Origin: Luteimonas chenhongjianii
GTDB taxonomy: Bacteria > Pseudomonadota > Gammaproteobacteria > Xanthomonadales > Xanthomonadaceae
DNA: 64,000 nt
Assembly (NCBI RefSeq): GCF_002327105.1
Contig: NZ_CP023406.1
Location: forward strand, 310,001-374,000
Direction of reading: 5' to 3'
Shown here: positions 49,623 to 56,559 of the stretch, in pieces
How the letters are laid out: the number at the start of each line of letters is the position of its first letter
How positions within the stretch are numbered: the stretch's first letter is position 1
Program-made: the position numbers and the translations under genes
Notes under the pieces: generated by a model
What the model was told of the DNA's origin: nothing
Databases searched by the model: none
The model's input: only the letters and a program-made list of their open reading frames with translations

Positions 49623-49928
49623 TCAGGTGACAGATGCCTGGACCGAGGTCAGCGAATCCACCATCCGCCTTGCATCGCTACCCTCTCGCTCACCCATCTC
49701 CCGGGATCGCTCGCCCAGCCAGGCATCCGCGGCGCCCCGGCCGTCGGTCTCGACGCGCCGCTCGTACTCGGGCACCAGGGCCTTGAGTTCGGCCTGCACG
49801 GCCTCCAGGCGTTCGTCCATGTGGCGAATCAGCGTGTTCTCGTCATCCGCATCGATCGCACCCTGCTGCCGGAGCTGGGCAAGGGCCTCGATCCACGCCT
49901 GGCGCTGCGCCTGCTGGTCGTGCTGCAT
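49623..49928 (-). CDS. Small helical protein with G-R-G-A-A-D-A-W tail
   Basis: 101 residues, no signal peptide. The first half is a charged helix (QQAQRQAWIEALAQLRQQGA, DENTLIRHMDERLEAVQAEL); the second holds PEYERRVETDGRGAADAWLG followed by SREMGEREG, nearly the same tail as the exported protein at 1137. It starts 3 bp after the stop of the glycine-rich peptide gene, so the two are co-translated. Partner or immunity-like roles for that peptide are possible but speculative. Confidence 0.62.
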   Translation of the reverse strand: MQHDQQAQRQAWIEALAQLRQQGAIDADDENTLIRHMDERLEAVQAELKALVPEYERRVETDGRGAADAWLGERSREMGEREGSDARRMVDSLTSVQASVT

Positions 49929-49931
49929 GAC

Positions 49932-50159
49932 CTAGTTGCCGCCGATATTGAAGTTGAAGTTGAAGCCGCCCTTGAAGCCTTCACTGACCGCGTCCTGGGC
50001 GGACTGCGGCAGACCCAGACCGTCGAACAGGCCACTGAGGGCGGAGTCGAACAGCTGGCCCACCAGATCGCCGAGCATGTTGCCCACGATGCTACCGAGG
50101 GGACCACCGAGCGCGGTGCCGATCAGGGATCCGATACCGGAAAAGACGTCGCTGGACAT
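49932..50159 (-). CDS. Glycine-rich hydrophobic peptide (glycine-zipper-like), T3SS islet
   Basis: 75 residues from ATG 50159 with a strong AAAGGAG site. The central 35 residues are glycine-rich and amphipathic or hydrophobic with repeated G-x3-G spacing (GSLIGTALGGPLGSIVGNML, GDLVGQLFDSALSGLFDGLG); the end is FKGGFNFNFNIGGN. No signal peptide. This composition resembles glycine-zipper membrane peptides, harpin-like secreted proteins, or class II bacteriocins. Lying under the islet dyads and next to T3SS genes, a type III-secreted membrane-active peptide is an attractive guess, not shown. Confidence 0.65.
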   Translation of the reverse strand: MSSDVFSGIGSLIGTALGGPLGSIVGNMLGDLVGQLFDSALSGLFDGLGLPQSAQDAVSEGFKGGFNFNFNIGGN

Positions 50160-50271
50160 GATGGAACTCCTTTGAGGAAACGCAAGAAAGCGGTGGAATC
50201 CTGCGCGCTGCCCCGGCCTGCGGATTGCGCGACTGCAGCTGTAGTCTCTTTCGCGCATGGCTGCATGACAG

Positions 50272-50303
50272 CTAGGTCGTGCCCCATCTAGGGTGCGCCC
50301 TAG
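50272..50303. promoter_or_regulatory. Islet dyad copies 4 and 5, tandem
   Basis: CTAGGT-CGTG-CCCCAT (50272-50287, weak) is followed with no gap by CTAGGG-TGCG-CCCTAG (50288-50303, perfect). They lie between divergent genes: 113 bp upstream of the glycine-rich peptide gene and 27 bp upstream of the GNAT gene, so they may act on both. Confidence 0.7.
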
Positions 50304-50316
50304 CCGTCGCCCGGCG

Positions 50317-50322
50317 TATAAC
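50317..50322 (+). promoter_or_regulatory. -10 element (TATAAC) giving a near-leaderless GNAT transcript
   Basis: TATAAC lies 13 bp after dyad copy 5, which occupies the -35 region, and only 7 bp before the ATG at 50330. A transcript from it would start at or beside the ATG, which fits the absence of a ribosome site there. This is the arrangement of an activator replacing a poor -35 box. Confidence 0.45.
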
Positions 50323-50329
50323 CTTGCCC

Positions 50330-50992
50330 ATGCCCTCGACCAGTCCAGCCGCCGGGTCCGTAGCCGTGGATGCGTCGCCACCGGTCTTCACGTGCGCCGA
50401 CCTGCCTGCCTCCGGACGGGACTACCCTGCACTGGAGTTCCTGCGCTCCCGGCGGCTGCGCCTGCACGGGTTCGCGTTCCGGCATGTCATCGACCTGCTG
50501 CAGCTGGGGAGCGAAGAACGCGTCACGCGCATGCTGCTCGACGATCCGGTCGCCACGCTCGACGATGCGATGGGTCTGGTGGTCTGGGCCAACAAGCTTT
50601 ATCGCGAGCGGCCAGGACTCGGTCTGTGGCACACCTGCGATCGCGCAGGACGTTTCATCGGCATGTTCTCGCTGACACCGAGCGGGGATGCGCAAGACAT
50701 CGCGATCGGTGTGCGCCTGCTGCCGTCCGCATGGGGCCGCGGCTATGCGATCGAAGGTGGAGCCGCCCTGTGTGGGCACGCTTTCGACACCTTGGGCCTT
50801 CCCGCGCTGATCGCACAGTGCGCGCCCGGCAACCGGTCGGTACCGCCGCTGCTGGCGCGGCTGGGGTTCGAGGAGACCGCGGCCGGCGAACAGTTCGGCA
50901 ATCCGGCGCGGCGGTTCCGCATCACGCGCCGGGATTGGCGCGGCCTGCGCCCACGCCGGCTGGCGATGCGCCAGTCGCGGCCCGAGGGATGA
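50330..50992 (+). CDS. GNAT family N-acetyltransferase (RimJ/RimL-like)
   Basis: 220 residues from ATG 50330. Residues about 50-200 form a GNAT domain: SRRLRLHGFAFRHVIDLL, FIGMFSLTPSGDAQDIAIGV, LLPSAWGRGYAIEGGAALCG (acetyl-CoA loop) and IAQCAPGNRSVPPLLARLGF. This pattern is that of RimJ/RimL-type acetyltransferases acting on protein N-termini or small molecules. The only plus-strand gene in this part of the islet; it converges with sctP 11 bp away. Its promoter region carries the islet dyads, so it may be co-regulated with the T3SS. Confidence 0.8.
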   Translation: MPSTSPAAGSVAVDASPPVFTCADLPASGRDYPALEFLRSRRLRLHGFAFRHVIDLLQLGSEERVTRMLLDDPVATLDDAMGLVVWANKLYRERPGLGLWHTCDRAGRFIGMFSLTPSGDAQDIAIGVRLLPSAWGRGYAIEGGAALCGHAFDTLGLPALIAQCAPGNRSVPPLLARLGFEETAAGEQFGNPARRFRITRRDWRGLRPRRLAMRQSRPEG

Positions 50993-51003
50993 GGCGTTCG
51001 CGG

Positions 51004-51726
51004 TCAGCCGTGATAGTGCGGATCGATCGTCAGCGTGCCGAGATTGTGTTCGGCGAAGCGCTTGGCGAGCTGCGGCCCGGCCTCGCGGATCGCGTCGAAG
51101 CTGTCACGCGAACGACTGTCTGCGCGGAGGACCCAGCCGTCCGCGCTCTTGCTCAGCAGTAGATCCGTGCCCGGTAGCGTGGCGTCGGCCATGCGCAGCA
51201 GCACCTGTCCGTCGCCGCCGGGATCGCGGGCGTCATGCACCGCCATCTGGCGTACGTGCTTCTCCATCATGTCGAAAAGCTGGCCGGCATTGGCGGACGC
51301 CGCCGCGGGCGCTGCGGCGGATGCGCCATCGCGCAGTGCCATCTGCGCCTGGAGCATCGCAGCCGATTCCATGCCCTGCGACTGCATTCCGAATGCGTGC
51401 TCATGCTGCTGGCGGAACGTGCGGGCATCGACGGCTTCGCTCACCGACTGCCGGGTGCGCACCGCCTCATGCTGACCGGCTTCGTCGGCGAGCACCCCCT
51501 CCGACAGCTCGCCCTCGCCCGTCAGCGCACCCTCGCTCAGTGAAGGATCGCCGTGCAGAGCTGCCGGCATGTCACCGCGTGCCTGCTGCATCATCGACCG
51601 GAACTGGTCGACGCGCTCGCGCGGCGGCGTTTCTTTCGTGTCCGTCTTGGCTTCGCGGTCGACCTGACGGTTGCGCGCCGCCTGGTCCGGCGGCCGGGAG
51701 GCGGAATCGTTGCGCTGCACGCTCAT
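51004..51726 (-). CDS. sctP: SctP-like needle-length / substrate-switch protein
   Basis: 240 residues. The N-terminal two thirds are polar and low in structure (Gln, Glu, Ser, Ala), the usual ruler part. The last 75 residues (GQVLLRMADATLPGTDLLLS, GWVLRADSRSRDSFDAIREA, QLAKRFAEHNLGTLTID) resemble the globular C-terminus of HrpP/HpaP/YscP-type proteins, which switches export from needle subunits to translocators. Position after sctO at the end of the operon is the standard place for sctP. Identification rests on position and C-terminal pattern. Confidence 0.72.
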   Translation of the reverse strand: MSVQRNDSASRPPDQAARNRQVDREAKTDTKETPPRERVDQFRSMMQQARGDMPAALHGDPSLSEGALTGEGELSEGVLADEAGQHEAVRTRQSVSEAVDARTFRQQHEHAFGMQSQGMESAAMLQAQMALRDGASAAAPAAASANAGQLFDMMEKHVRQMAVHDARDPGGDGQVLLRMADATLPGTDLLLSKSADGWVLRADSRSRDSFDAIREAGPQLAKRFAEHNLGTLTIDPHYHG

Positions 51727-51747
51727 CGTGGTCTCCTCGTATCGTGA

Positions 51748-52233
51748 CTACTGCTGCCGCGCCATGTAGCGCGCCTGCATCAGATCTTCGTTGACGGCTT
51801 CTTCCTGACGCGCCTGCAGACCGCGCTGCTCGTGTTTCCATACATCGCGACGTTTCTCGAGCGCATCCTCGCGCCCCTTCGCGCGGAAGAACGCATCGCG
51901 TGCTTCCTGCAGGGATGCCTGCGCCTGACGGACGGCGTCCTGCGCCTTGGACAGCCGCTGCTGGGCACCGAAGATGCGCTCGCCGAGCAGATCGATGTGC
52001 GCCTCGCGTTGTGCAAGCGCGGCCGGCCATGGCACGCCGGACGGCGGCGGGTCCATCAGCTGTGCGCGGTGACCACGCCGGTCCTGTTCCAGACCCGTCA
52101 GCTCGCTCTGGACCCGGGTGCAGGCATCGATGCATTCCTGCAGCGCACGCTGCCTCTCGACCACAAGCTGGCGCGCGGCCGCGGTGCGATGCGCGCGCAA
52201 CTGCAGCAGGGTCTGCAGCGGATAGCGCTTCAT
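51748..52233 (-). CDS. sctO: SctO (FliJ/YscO-like) export stalk protein
   Basis: 161 residues forming one long antiparallel coiled coil (YPLQTLLQLRAHRTAAARQL, IFGAQQRLSKAQDAVRQAQA, WKHEQRGLQARQEEAVNED). The start MKRYPLQTLLQLR is typical of YscO/FliJ proteins, which sit in the centre of the ATPase ring and link it to SctV. Its first four bases overlap the end of sctN (ATGA), consistent with coupling. Confidence 0.85.
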   Translation of the reverse strand: MKRYPLQTLLQLRAHRTAAARQLVVERQRALQECIDACTRVQSELTGLEQDRRGHRAQLMDPPPSGVPWPAALAQREAHIDLLGERIFGAQQRLSKAQDAVRQAQASLQEARDAFFRAKGREDALEKRRDVWKHEQRGLQARQEEAVNEDLMQARYMARQQ

Positions 52234-53588
52234 CCGAAGAGATTCCGCAGTGCGCCGGATGACGCGTCGAAGGGCACCAGATCGTGTTCCGACTGCTGCA
52301 GCAACTGGCGGATCGGGCCGATCTTCTCGATCGCGATGTCCGCGTCCGGATCGGTGCCGCGCTTGTACTCGCCCAGCTGCACCAGCAGTTCGATGTCCTG
52401 GTGCTTGGCCAGATACTTGCGCAGCTGGCCGGCCGCCTTCAGATGCGCCTTGTCGACCACGCGGGGCATGGTACGGCTCAGGCTTGTGAGCACGTCGATG
52501 GCGGGATAGTGATAGGCCGCTGCGAGCTTGCGCGACAGCACGATGTGGCCGTCGAGGATGGAGCGCACTTCCTCGACGATCGGATCGCCACCGTCCTCGT
52601 CCTCGGCCAGCACGGTGTAGAACGCGGTGATCGACCCCTTGTCGTTGTTGCCGGCGCGCTCGAAGAGCTTCGGCATCTCGCTGAAGACCGACGGCGGGAA
52701 GCCGCGCCGCGCGGGCGGCTCACCGATCGCGAGGCCAACGTCGCGCAGCGCGCGGGCAAACCGGGTGACCGAATCCACCAGCAGCAGCACGCGCCGCCCC
52801 TGGTCGCGAAAATGCTCGGCGATCGCTGTGCCCACCCACGCAGCGCGACTGCGCTCCAGCGCCGGCCGATCCGATGTCGCGACGACAACCACGGAGCGGG
52901 CGAGCCCCTCCGGGCCAAGGTTGTCGGTGATGAATTCGTTGACCTCGCGGCCGCGCTCGCCGACCAGCACGATCACGTTGACGTCCGCATCGCCTCCGCG
53001 GGCAAGCATGCCCAGCAGGGTGCTCTTGCCGCCACCGGCGACCGCGAAGATACCGATGCGCTGGCCTTCGCCGGCGGTCATCACCGCGTCGATGGCGCGC
53101 ACGCCGGTCGCGAAGGGACGCTCGATCAGGTTGCGCGACAGCGGGTTCGGCGACGCTGCATAGATCGGCCCATCGACTGTCGTACCGAGGCTGCCCTTGC
53201 CGTCGATCGGCGCGCCATGCGCGTCGAGCACCCGTCCGAGCAGGCCTTCGCCCACCGGCACCGAGGCCTGCTTGCCGGTCGCGTAGACCTCGGTCGTGGC
53301 TGCGATGCCGTCGAGCGGGCCGAGCGGCGTCAGCAGCGTGTGTTGCCGGGCGACCCCCACCACTTCGGCGGCGAGCTCGAAGCTGCTGTCGCCCGGATTG
53401 CGCAGATAGCAGAGCTCGCCGATCGCCGCGCGCAGACCGGTCGCCTTGATCAGCGTGCCGTAGGCCTCGCTGACGCGACCGACCCGTTCGATCGTCTGCA
53501 CCTTGCCCAGCGCCTGCAGCAAGGGATCACCGGCGGCCACCGTGGCACCTGGATCGTCGAGCAGCGACAGTCGCGGATCGGGACTCAT
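52230..53588 (-). CDS. sctN: T3SS ATPase SctN
   Basis: 452 residues. F-type-ATPase-like hexameric ATPase: Walker A FAVAGGGKSTLLGML at residues about 181-195, VIVLVGERGREVNEFI, VLLLVDSVTRFARALRDVGL (Walker B), GEPPARRGFPPSVF and FYTVLAEDEDGGDPI. The region after Walker B is that of SctN/FliI rather than F1-beta. It powers unfolding and chaperone release at the base of the injectisome. Overlaps both sctL and sctO by four bases. Confidence 0.96.
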   Translation of the reverse strand: MSPDPRLSLLDDPGATVAAGDPLLQALGKVQTIERVGRVSEAYGTLIKATGLRAAIGELCYLRNPGDSSFELAAEVVGVARQHTLLTPLGPLDGIAATTEVYATGKQASVPVGEGLLGRVLDAHGAPIDGKGSLGTTVDGPIYAASPNPLSRNLIERPFATGVRAIDAVMTAGEGQRIGIFAVAGGGKSTLLGMLARGGDADVNVIVLVGERGREVNEFITDNLGPEGLARSVVVVATSDRPALERSRAAWVGTAIAEHFRDQGRRVLLLVDSVTRFARALRDVGLAIGEPPARRGFPPSVFSEMPKLFERAGNNDKGSITAFYTVLAEDEDGGDPIVEEVRSILDGHIVLSRKLAAAYHYPAIDVLTSLSRTMPRVVDKAHLKAAGQLRKYLAKHQDIELLVQLGEYKRGTDPDADIAIEKIGPIRQLLQQSEHDLVPFDASSGALRNLFG

Positions 53589-54259
53589 GCGCCCGCCGCA
53601 GCGCTTGCCTGCGCCAGTGCCGCGCGGATCGCTTCGATCTGCTGACTCACGCCCGCACGGACCTCTCCCGCCTCGGACACGACCACACAGCTCAGCGGGT
53701 CGAGGCTTTCATCGTCGACCAGTTCGATGACGCCCACGCCCGGGTGGGCCTGGCGCACTGCACCGAGGCCCTGGGCGACGCCGGCGCGGGCATCGGGATG
53801 GACGCGGATCATCAGGAACTGTTCGGCCTGCGCCGATTCGACTGCACGCATCACCAGCGCGGGCACGACCTGGGACGCGTCGAAACCGGGGGCGATGCGG
53901 GCCACGATCGCGCATGCCAGATCACCGATGCGTCCGACCGCTTCGCCGAGCACGCGGGCGCGTCGCTCGTTGAGCGAGGCGAGCTGTTCGGTCATCTGCT
54001 GCTTGACGCGCTCGAGACCTTCGGCAAAGCCTTCCGCATAGCCCTGCTCCCGGGCTTTCTGTACCTCGGCTTCAGCCTCCTGATACAGCGTGTTCACACG
54101 GGCGAGCAATGTGTCGAGGTCCTCCAGCGATTGCCATTCGGCGGCGCGGACGATCGGCGCGGACAGGCCGCGATCGAACTGCCGACGCTCGAATACCGAC
54201 ACCGCGCGGGCTGGCCGCGCGACGCTGGAGATTGGAGCGGTGGCTTCGGAACTCGACAT
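53585..54259 (-). CDS. sctL: SctL (FliH-like) ATPase regulator
   Basis: 224 residues from ATG 54259. Central coiled coil (LARVNTLYQEAEAEVQKARE, GYAEGFAEGLERVKQQMTEQ, the A-x-x-G-x-x-x-G stretch of the FliH/YscL family) and a C-terminal globular domain (MIRVHPDARAGVAQGLGAVR, VIELVDDESLDPLSCVVVSE) matching HrpE/YscL/FliH. It links SctN to SctK and SctQ in the sorting platform. The stop overlaps the sctN start. Confidence 0.88.
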   Translation of the reverse strand: MSSSEATAPISSVARPARAVSVFERRQFDRGLSAPIVRAAEWQSLEDLDTLLARVNTLYQEAEAEVQKAREQGYAEGFAEGLERVKQQMTEQLASLNERRARVLGEAVGRIGDLACAIVARIAPGFDASQVVPALVMRAVESAQAEQFLMIRVHPDARAGVAQGLGAVRQAHPGVGVIELVDDESLDPLSCVVVSEAGEVRAGVSQQIEAIRAALAQASAAAGA

Positions 54260-54273
54260 ACGGTCTCCAGACT

Positions 54274-54894
54274 TCAGGCAGCGATCGCGCGACTGTAATG
54301 GTGCGCATGCACGACCAGCAGCGGCTTTTCGGGGAGGTGCGCAGTCGGCAGCTCCGTGGGGGGATGGATGAGACGGGCCCAGTCGGCCAGCGCGGGTTCG
54401 CGCTGCGCGGCCCAGGCCTGCAGTTCGGCGCGCCCTTGGAGTTCGAGCAGGTCGAACAACCGCTGTGGAGGCGACGCGCTTGCGAGCGCATCTGTCAGCG
54501 CGGCGCACAAGCTGGCCTGGAGCGCGGGATCGACCCGTGCGTCCCAGATGCTGCGGTCGAGCGCAAGCAGGTAGCTGCCCGCCAGCTGTGTCTTGAGCCG
54601 CTTCACCGCATCCCGGCTGACCTCGGCGCGGATGGCCGGCGCATAGGCGAGCACACCGAGATCGCGGTGGAGCGCGGCCAGACGCACCGGACTCCAGCGC
54701 TCGATCAACCCTGCAAAACCGTTGGGCGAGGGCGCCAGCAGATGCGCTGCGGGCCCCGCCTGCAGAGCACCGACCAGGAGGCGCCGGCCCAACCGGCTCC
54801 CGCGTGCACGCTCGAGCAGGCCGGCATCGAGCGCATCCGCCTTGGCGTCGTGCCAGCGCGGATCAACCCCGGCGAGCAGCGCCTCCAGCGACAT
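54274..54894 (-). CDS. sctK: SctK-like sorting-platform protein
   Basis: 206 residues, helical, Ala/Leu-rich, no membrane segment. SctK proteins are poorly conserved; the call rests on size, the motif-poor sequence (RLAALHRDLGVLAYAPAIRA, AGSYLLALDRSIWDARVDPA) and position between sctJ and sctL, which is where sctK lies in most systems. It starts two bases after the sctJ stop. It should bridge the SctD ring and the SctQ/SctL pods. Confidence 0.72.
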   Translation of the reverse strand: MSLEALLAGVDPRWHDAKADALDAGLLERARGSRLGRRLLVGALQAGPAAHLLAPSPNGFAGLIERWSPVRLAALHRDLGVLAYAPAIRAEVSRDAVKRLKTQLAGSYLLALDRSIWDARVDPALQASLCAALTDALASASPPQRLFDLLELQGRAELQAWAAQREPALADWARLIHPPTELPTAHLPEKPLLVVHAHHYSRAIAA

Positions 54895-54896
54895 GG

Positions 54897-55706
54897 TCAG
54901 CCCTGCCAGCGCGCCGGGGCGGCCTTGTCCGCCGACACGGGCTTGCGCGCCTTCAGCCGCCCTGCGAACGCGAATGCAACGCCAAGCAACGCCACGACGA
55001 GCGCCGCGATGACGATCGCCACCGGGCTGGCCCCAGACAGCGCCATCGCGGTGCCGCCGGACTGCGCGGTCTCGGCGGGCGCCGGCATGGAGACGAACTT
55101 CACCGAGACCTGGTTGATGTCGGTCAGGCCTTCGACGCCGTCCTTGACGACGATCTTGATGTCGGCCTCGCGGTCGCGGACGTTGGCGCCGGGCTGCTCG
55201 AAGATCCAGACCGCCGCCGAGGTCTTGCCGGTGGCGCCGCCCAGCGGATCGCGCTCCGGCAAGGCCAGGTGCACGCGGGCCTGGGCAACGCCCGGCAGCA
55301 TCGACAGGGTCTGGGTGATCTCCTGCTGCAGGGCATGCAGGTAGCGGCCGCGCTCGTCGGTGGCCGAGGACGCGAAACCCTCCTTCTTGAAAATGTCGCC
55401 GAGGTTCTGGAAGTTCTCCCGCGGCAGGCCCCGGGCCCGAAGCACGTCCATTGCCTGCGGCATGTCGCTGTCGGCCACGAACACGTCCCAGCCGACCTTG
55501 CTCGCGGCGGGCTTCTTCTGCGCCTGGATACCGGACCCGATGAGGGCCCCCATCATCTCGTTGGCCTGGCGCTCGTCGACCGAGCTGTAGAGCGCGGTTC
55601 CGCCGCAGCCGGCGAGCAGCATGCAGGCGAGCAACACGCCCATCCAGGCAGGCCATCGTTTGGAAACGTGTCGAATCGATGCGGGCATGCCTGTCACCTC
55701 GCTCAT
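54897..55706 (-). CDS. sctJ: SctJ inner-membrane ring lipoprotein
   Basis: 269 residues from ATG 55706, which overlaps the sctI stop by one base (TGATG); an alternative ATG at 55688 gives 263. The signal ends in a lipobox LLAGC. YscJ/FliF-type domains: LYSSVDERQANEMMGALIGS, DMPQAMDVLRARGLPRENFQ, LPGVAQARVHLALPERDPLG, SAAVWIFEQPGANV. A C-terminal TM helix (VAIVIAALVVALLGVAFAFA) anchors it. It forms the inner MS-like ring with SctD. Confidence 0.95.
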   Translation of the reverse strand: MSEVTGMPASIRHVSKRWPAWMGVLLACMLLAGCGGTALYSSVDERQANEMMGALIGSGIQAQKKPAASKVGWDVFVADSDMPQAMDVLRARGLPRENFQNLGDIFKKEGFASSATDERGRYLHALQQEITQTLSMLPGVAQARVHLALPERDPLGGATGKTSAAVWIFEQPGANVRDREADIKIVVKDGVEGLTDINQVSVKFVSMPAPAETAQSGGTAMALSGASPVAIVIAALVVALLGVAFAFAGRLKARKPVSADKAAPARWQG

Positions 55707-56125
55707 CAGGACTGCTGGCGGAACAGCTGCTGGATGCCGTCGGACGTGCGGTTGGCCACGTTCGAGGTCATTTCGCACTGGAACAGGAAGTGATGCGACT
55801 TCATCGTCATCTCGATGACCTGCCCCGGAGTCAGTTCACCGGTGTTCTGGCTCATCGTCTTGGCGAGATCGTTGATGCTCTGCGCGCCACCATTGAGGTT
55901 GTCCATCGCGGACATCAGCATGCGTACGCCTTCGGACGGCTCGGAAGCACCGACGCCGGCAACGCCCTGCGATGCGTTCGCCGCCGCCGGGGCGCTGCCC
56001 GCGCGATCCATCGCCTGCGCGAACTGCCCGACTTCGTAGGCGGCCGCCACCGGCGAGTTGGCGCCGGCTCCTGTTGCCCCCTGTGCCGCGGCTTCAAGCC
56101 CTGCGGCCTGGATTGCGTCGACCAT
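55706..56125 (-). CDS. sctI: SctI inner-rod protein
   Basis: 139 residues from ATG 56125 with AAGGAGA upstream. The C-terminal 45 residues (LTPGQVIEMTMKSHHFLFQC, EMTSNVANRTSDGIQQLFRQ) match the YscI/HrpB inner-rod family, including the closing helix. The N-terminus is Ala/Gly-rich. Exported early; it connects the needle to the export gate. It lies directly before sctJ and after the 108-aa gene. Confidence 0.9.
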   Translation of the reverse strand: MVDAIQAAGLEAAAQGATGAGANSPVAAAYEVGQFAQAMDRAGSAPAAANASQGVAGVGASEPSEGVRMLMSAMDNLNGGAQSINDLAKTMSQNTGELTPGQVIEMTMKSHHFLFQCEMTSNVANRTSDGIQQLFRQQS

Positions 56126-56161
56126 GATGTTCTCCTTGCTCGTGTGGACTGCGGACGCCGC

Positions 56162-56488
56162 TTACTGCTTGCGACCCAGGGTCTCGAGCGCCTGGCCGAC
56201 GCTGTTCTGCGAGGTCGAGGCATTGTTGGACAGAAACTGCATGCGCAGGCTTTCGGCAGTGAGCTGGACAACGTTCGACGGTTGATCGCCGCCCTGTCCG
56301 ATGACATTGGACAGCTCGGTGATCTTGGTCGCCTGCTGGTCGAGGGTCTGGCCCCAGGCGCGCGACATCGCCTCGTACCAGCTCGAAGAGCTGCCGCCGG
56401 CCCTGCTGTTGCCACGCACGCCGGTGTCGTTGTGCATGGAAGCGCGGCCGATGAAGTTGCCGATCGTGTCGTTGTTGATGGTGGTCAT
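56162..56488 (-). CDS. 108-aa T3SS protein, candidate needle subunit
   Basis: 108 residues from ATG 56488 (AAAGGAG upstream). No signal peptide, helical, Ser/Asn-rich N-terminus. It occupies the place next to sctI where many systems encode the needle (SctF), and shares an aligned core with the islet protein at 48429 (S-W, A-x-x-[WM]-G, L-S, A-E-S, L-S-N, R-K-Q end). Length exceeds the usual 80 residues of SctF, and I cannot match the SctF consensus directly, so needle is an inference from position and size. Confidence 0.7.
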   Translation of the reverse strand: MTTINNDTIGNFIGRASMHNDTGVRGNSRAGGSSSSWYEAMSRAWGQTLDQQATKITELSNVIGQGGDQPSNVVQLTAESLRMQFLSNNASTSQNSVGQALETLGRKQ

Positions 56489-56559
56489 GCGAAGTACTCC
56501 TTTCGACTACCTGACTTGGAATGTTGCAGGATGCGCGGCACCGATCGGCCGCATGGAAT

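Noticed and set aside
44633..50330. Genomic island integration signs (tRNA, integrase, IS elements) around the islet
   Set aside because: None were found in this window; base composition by eye is similar to flanking genes.
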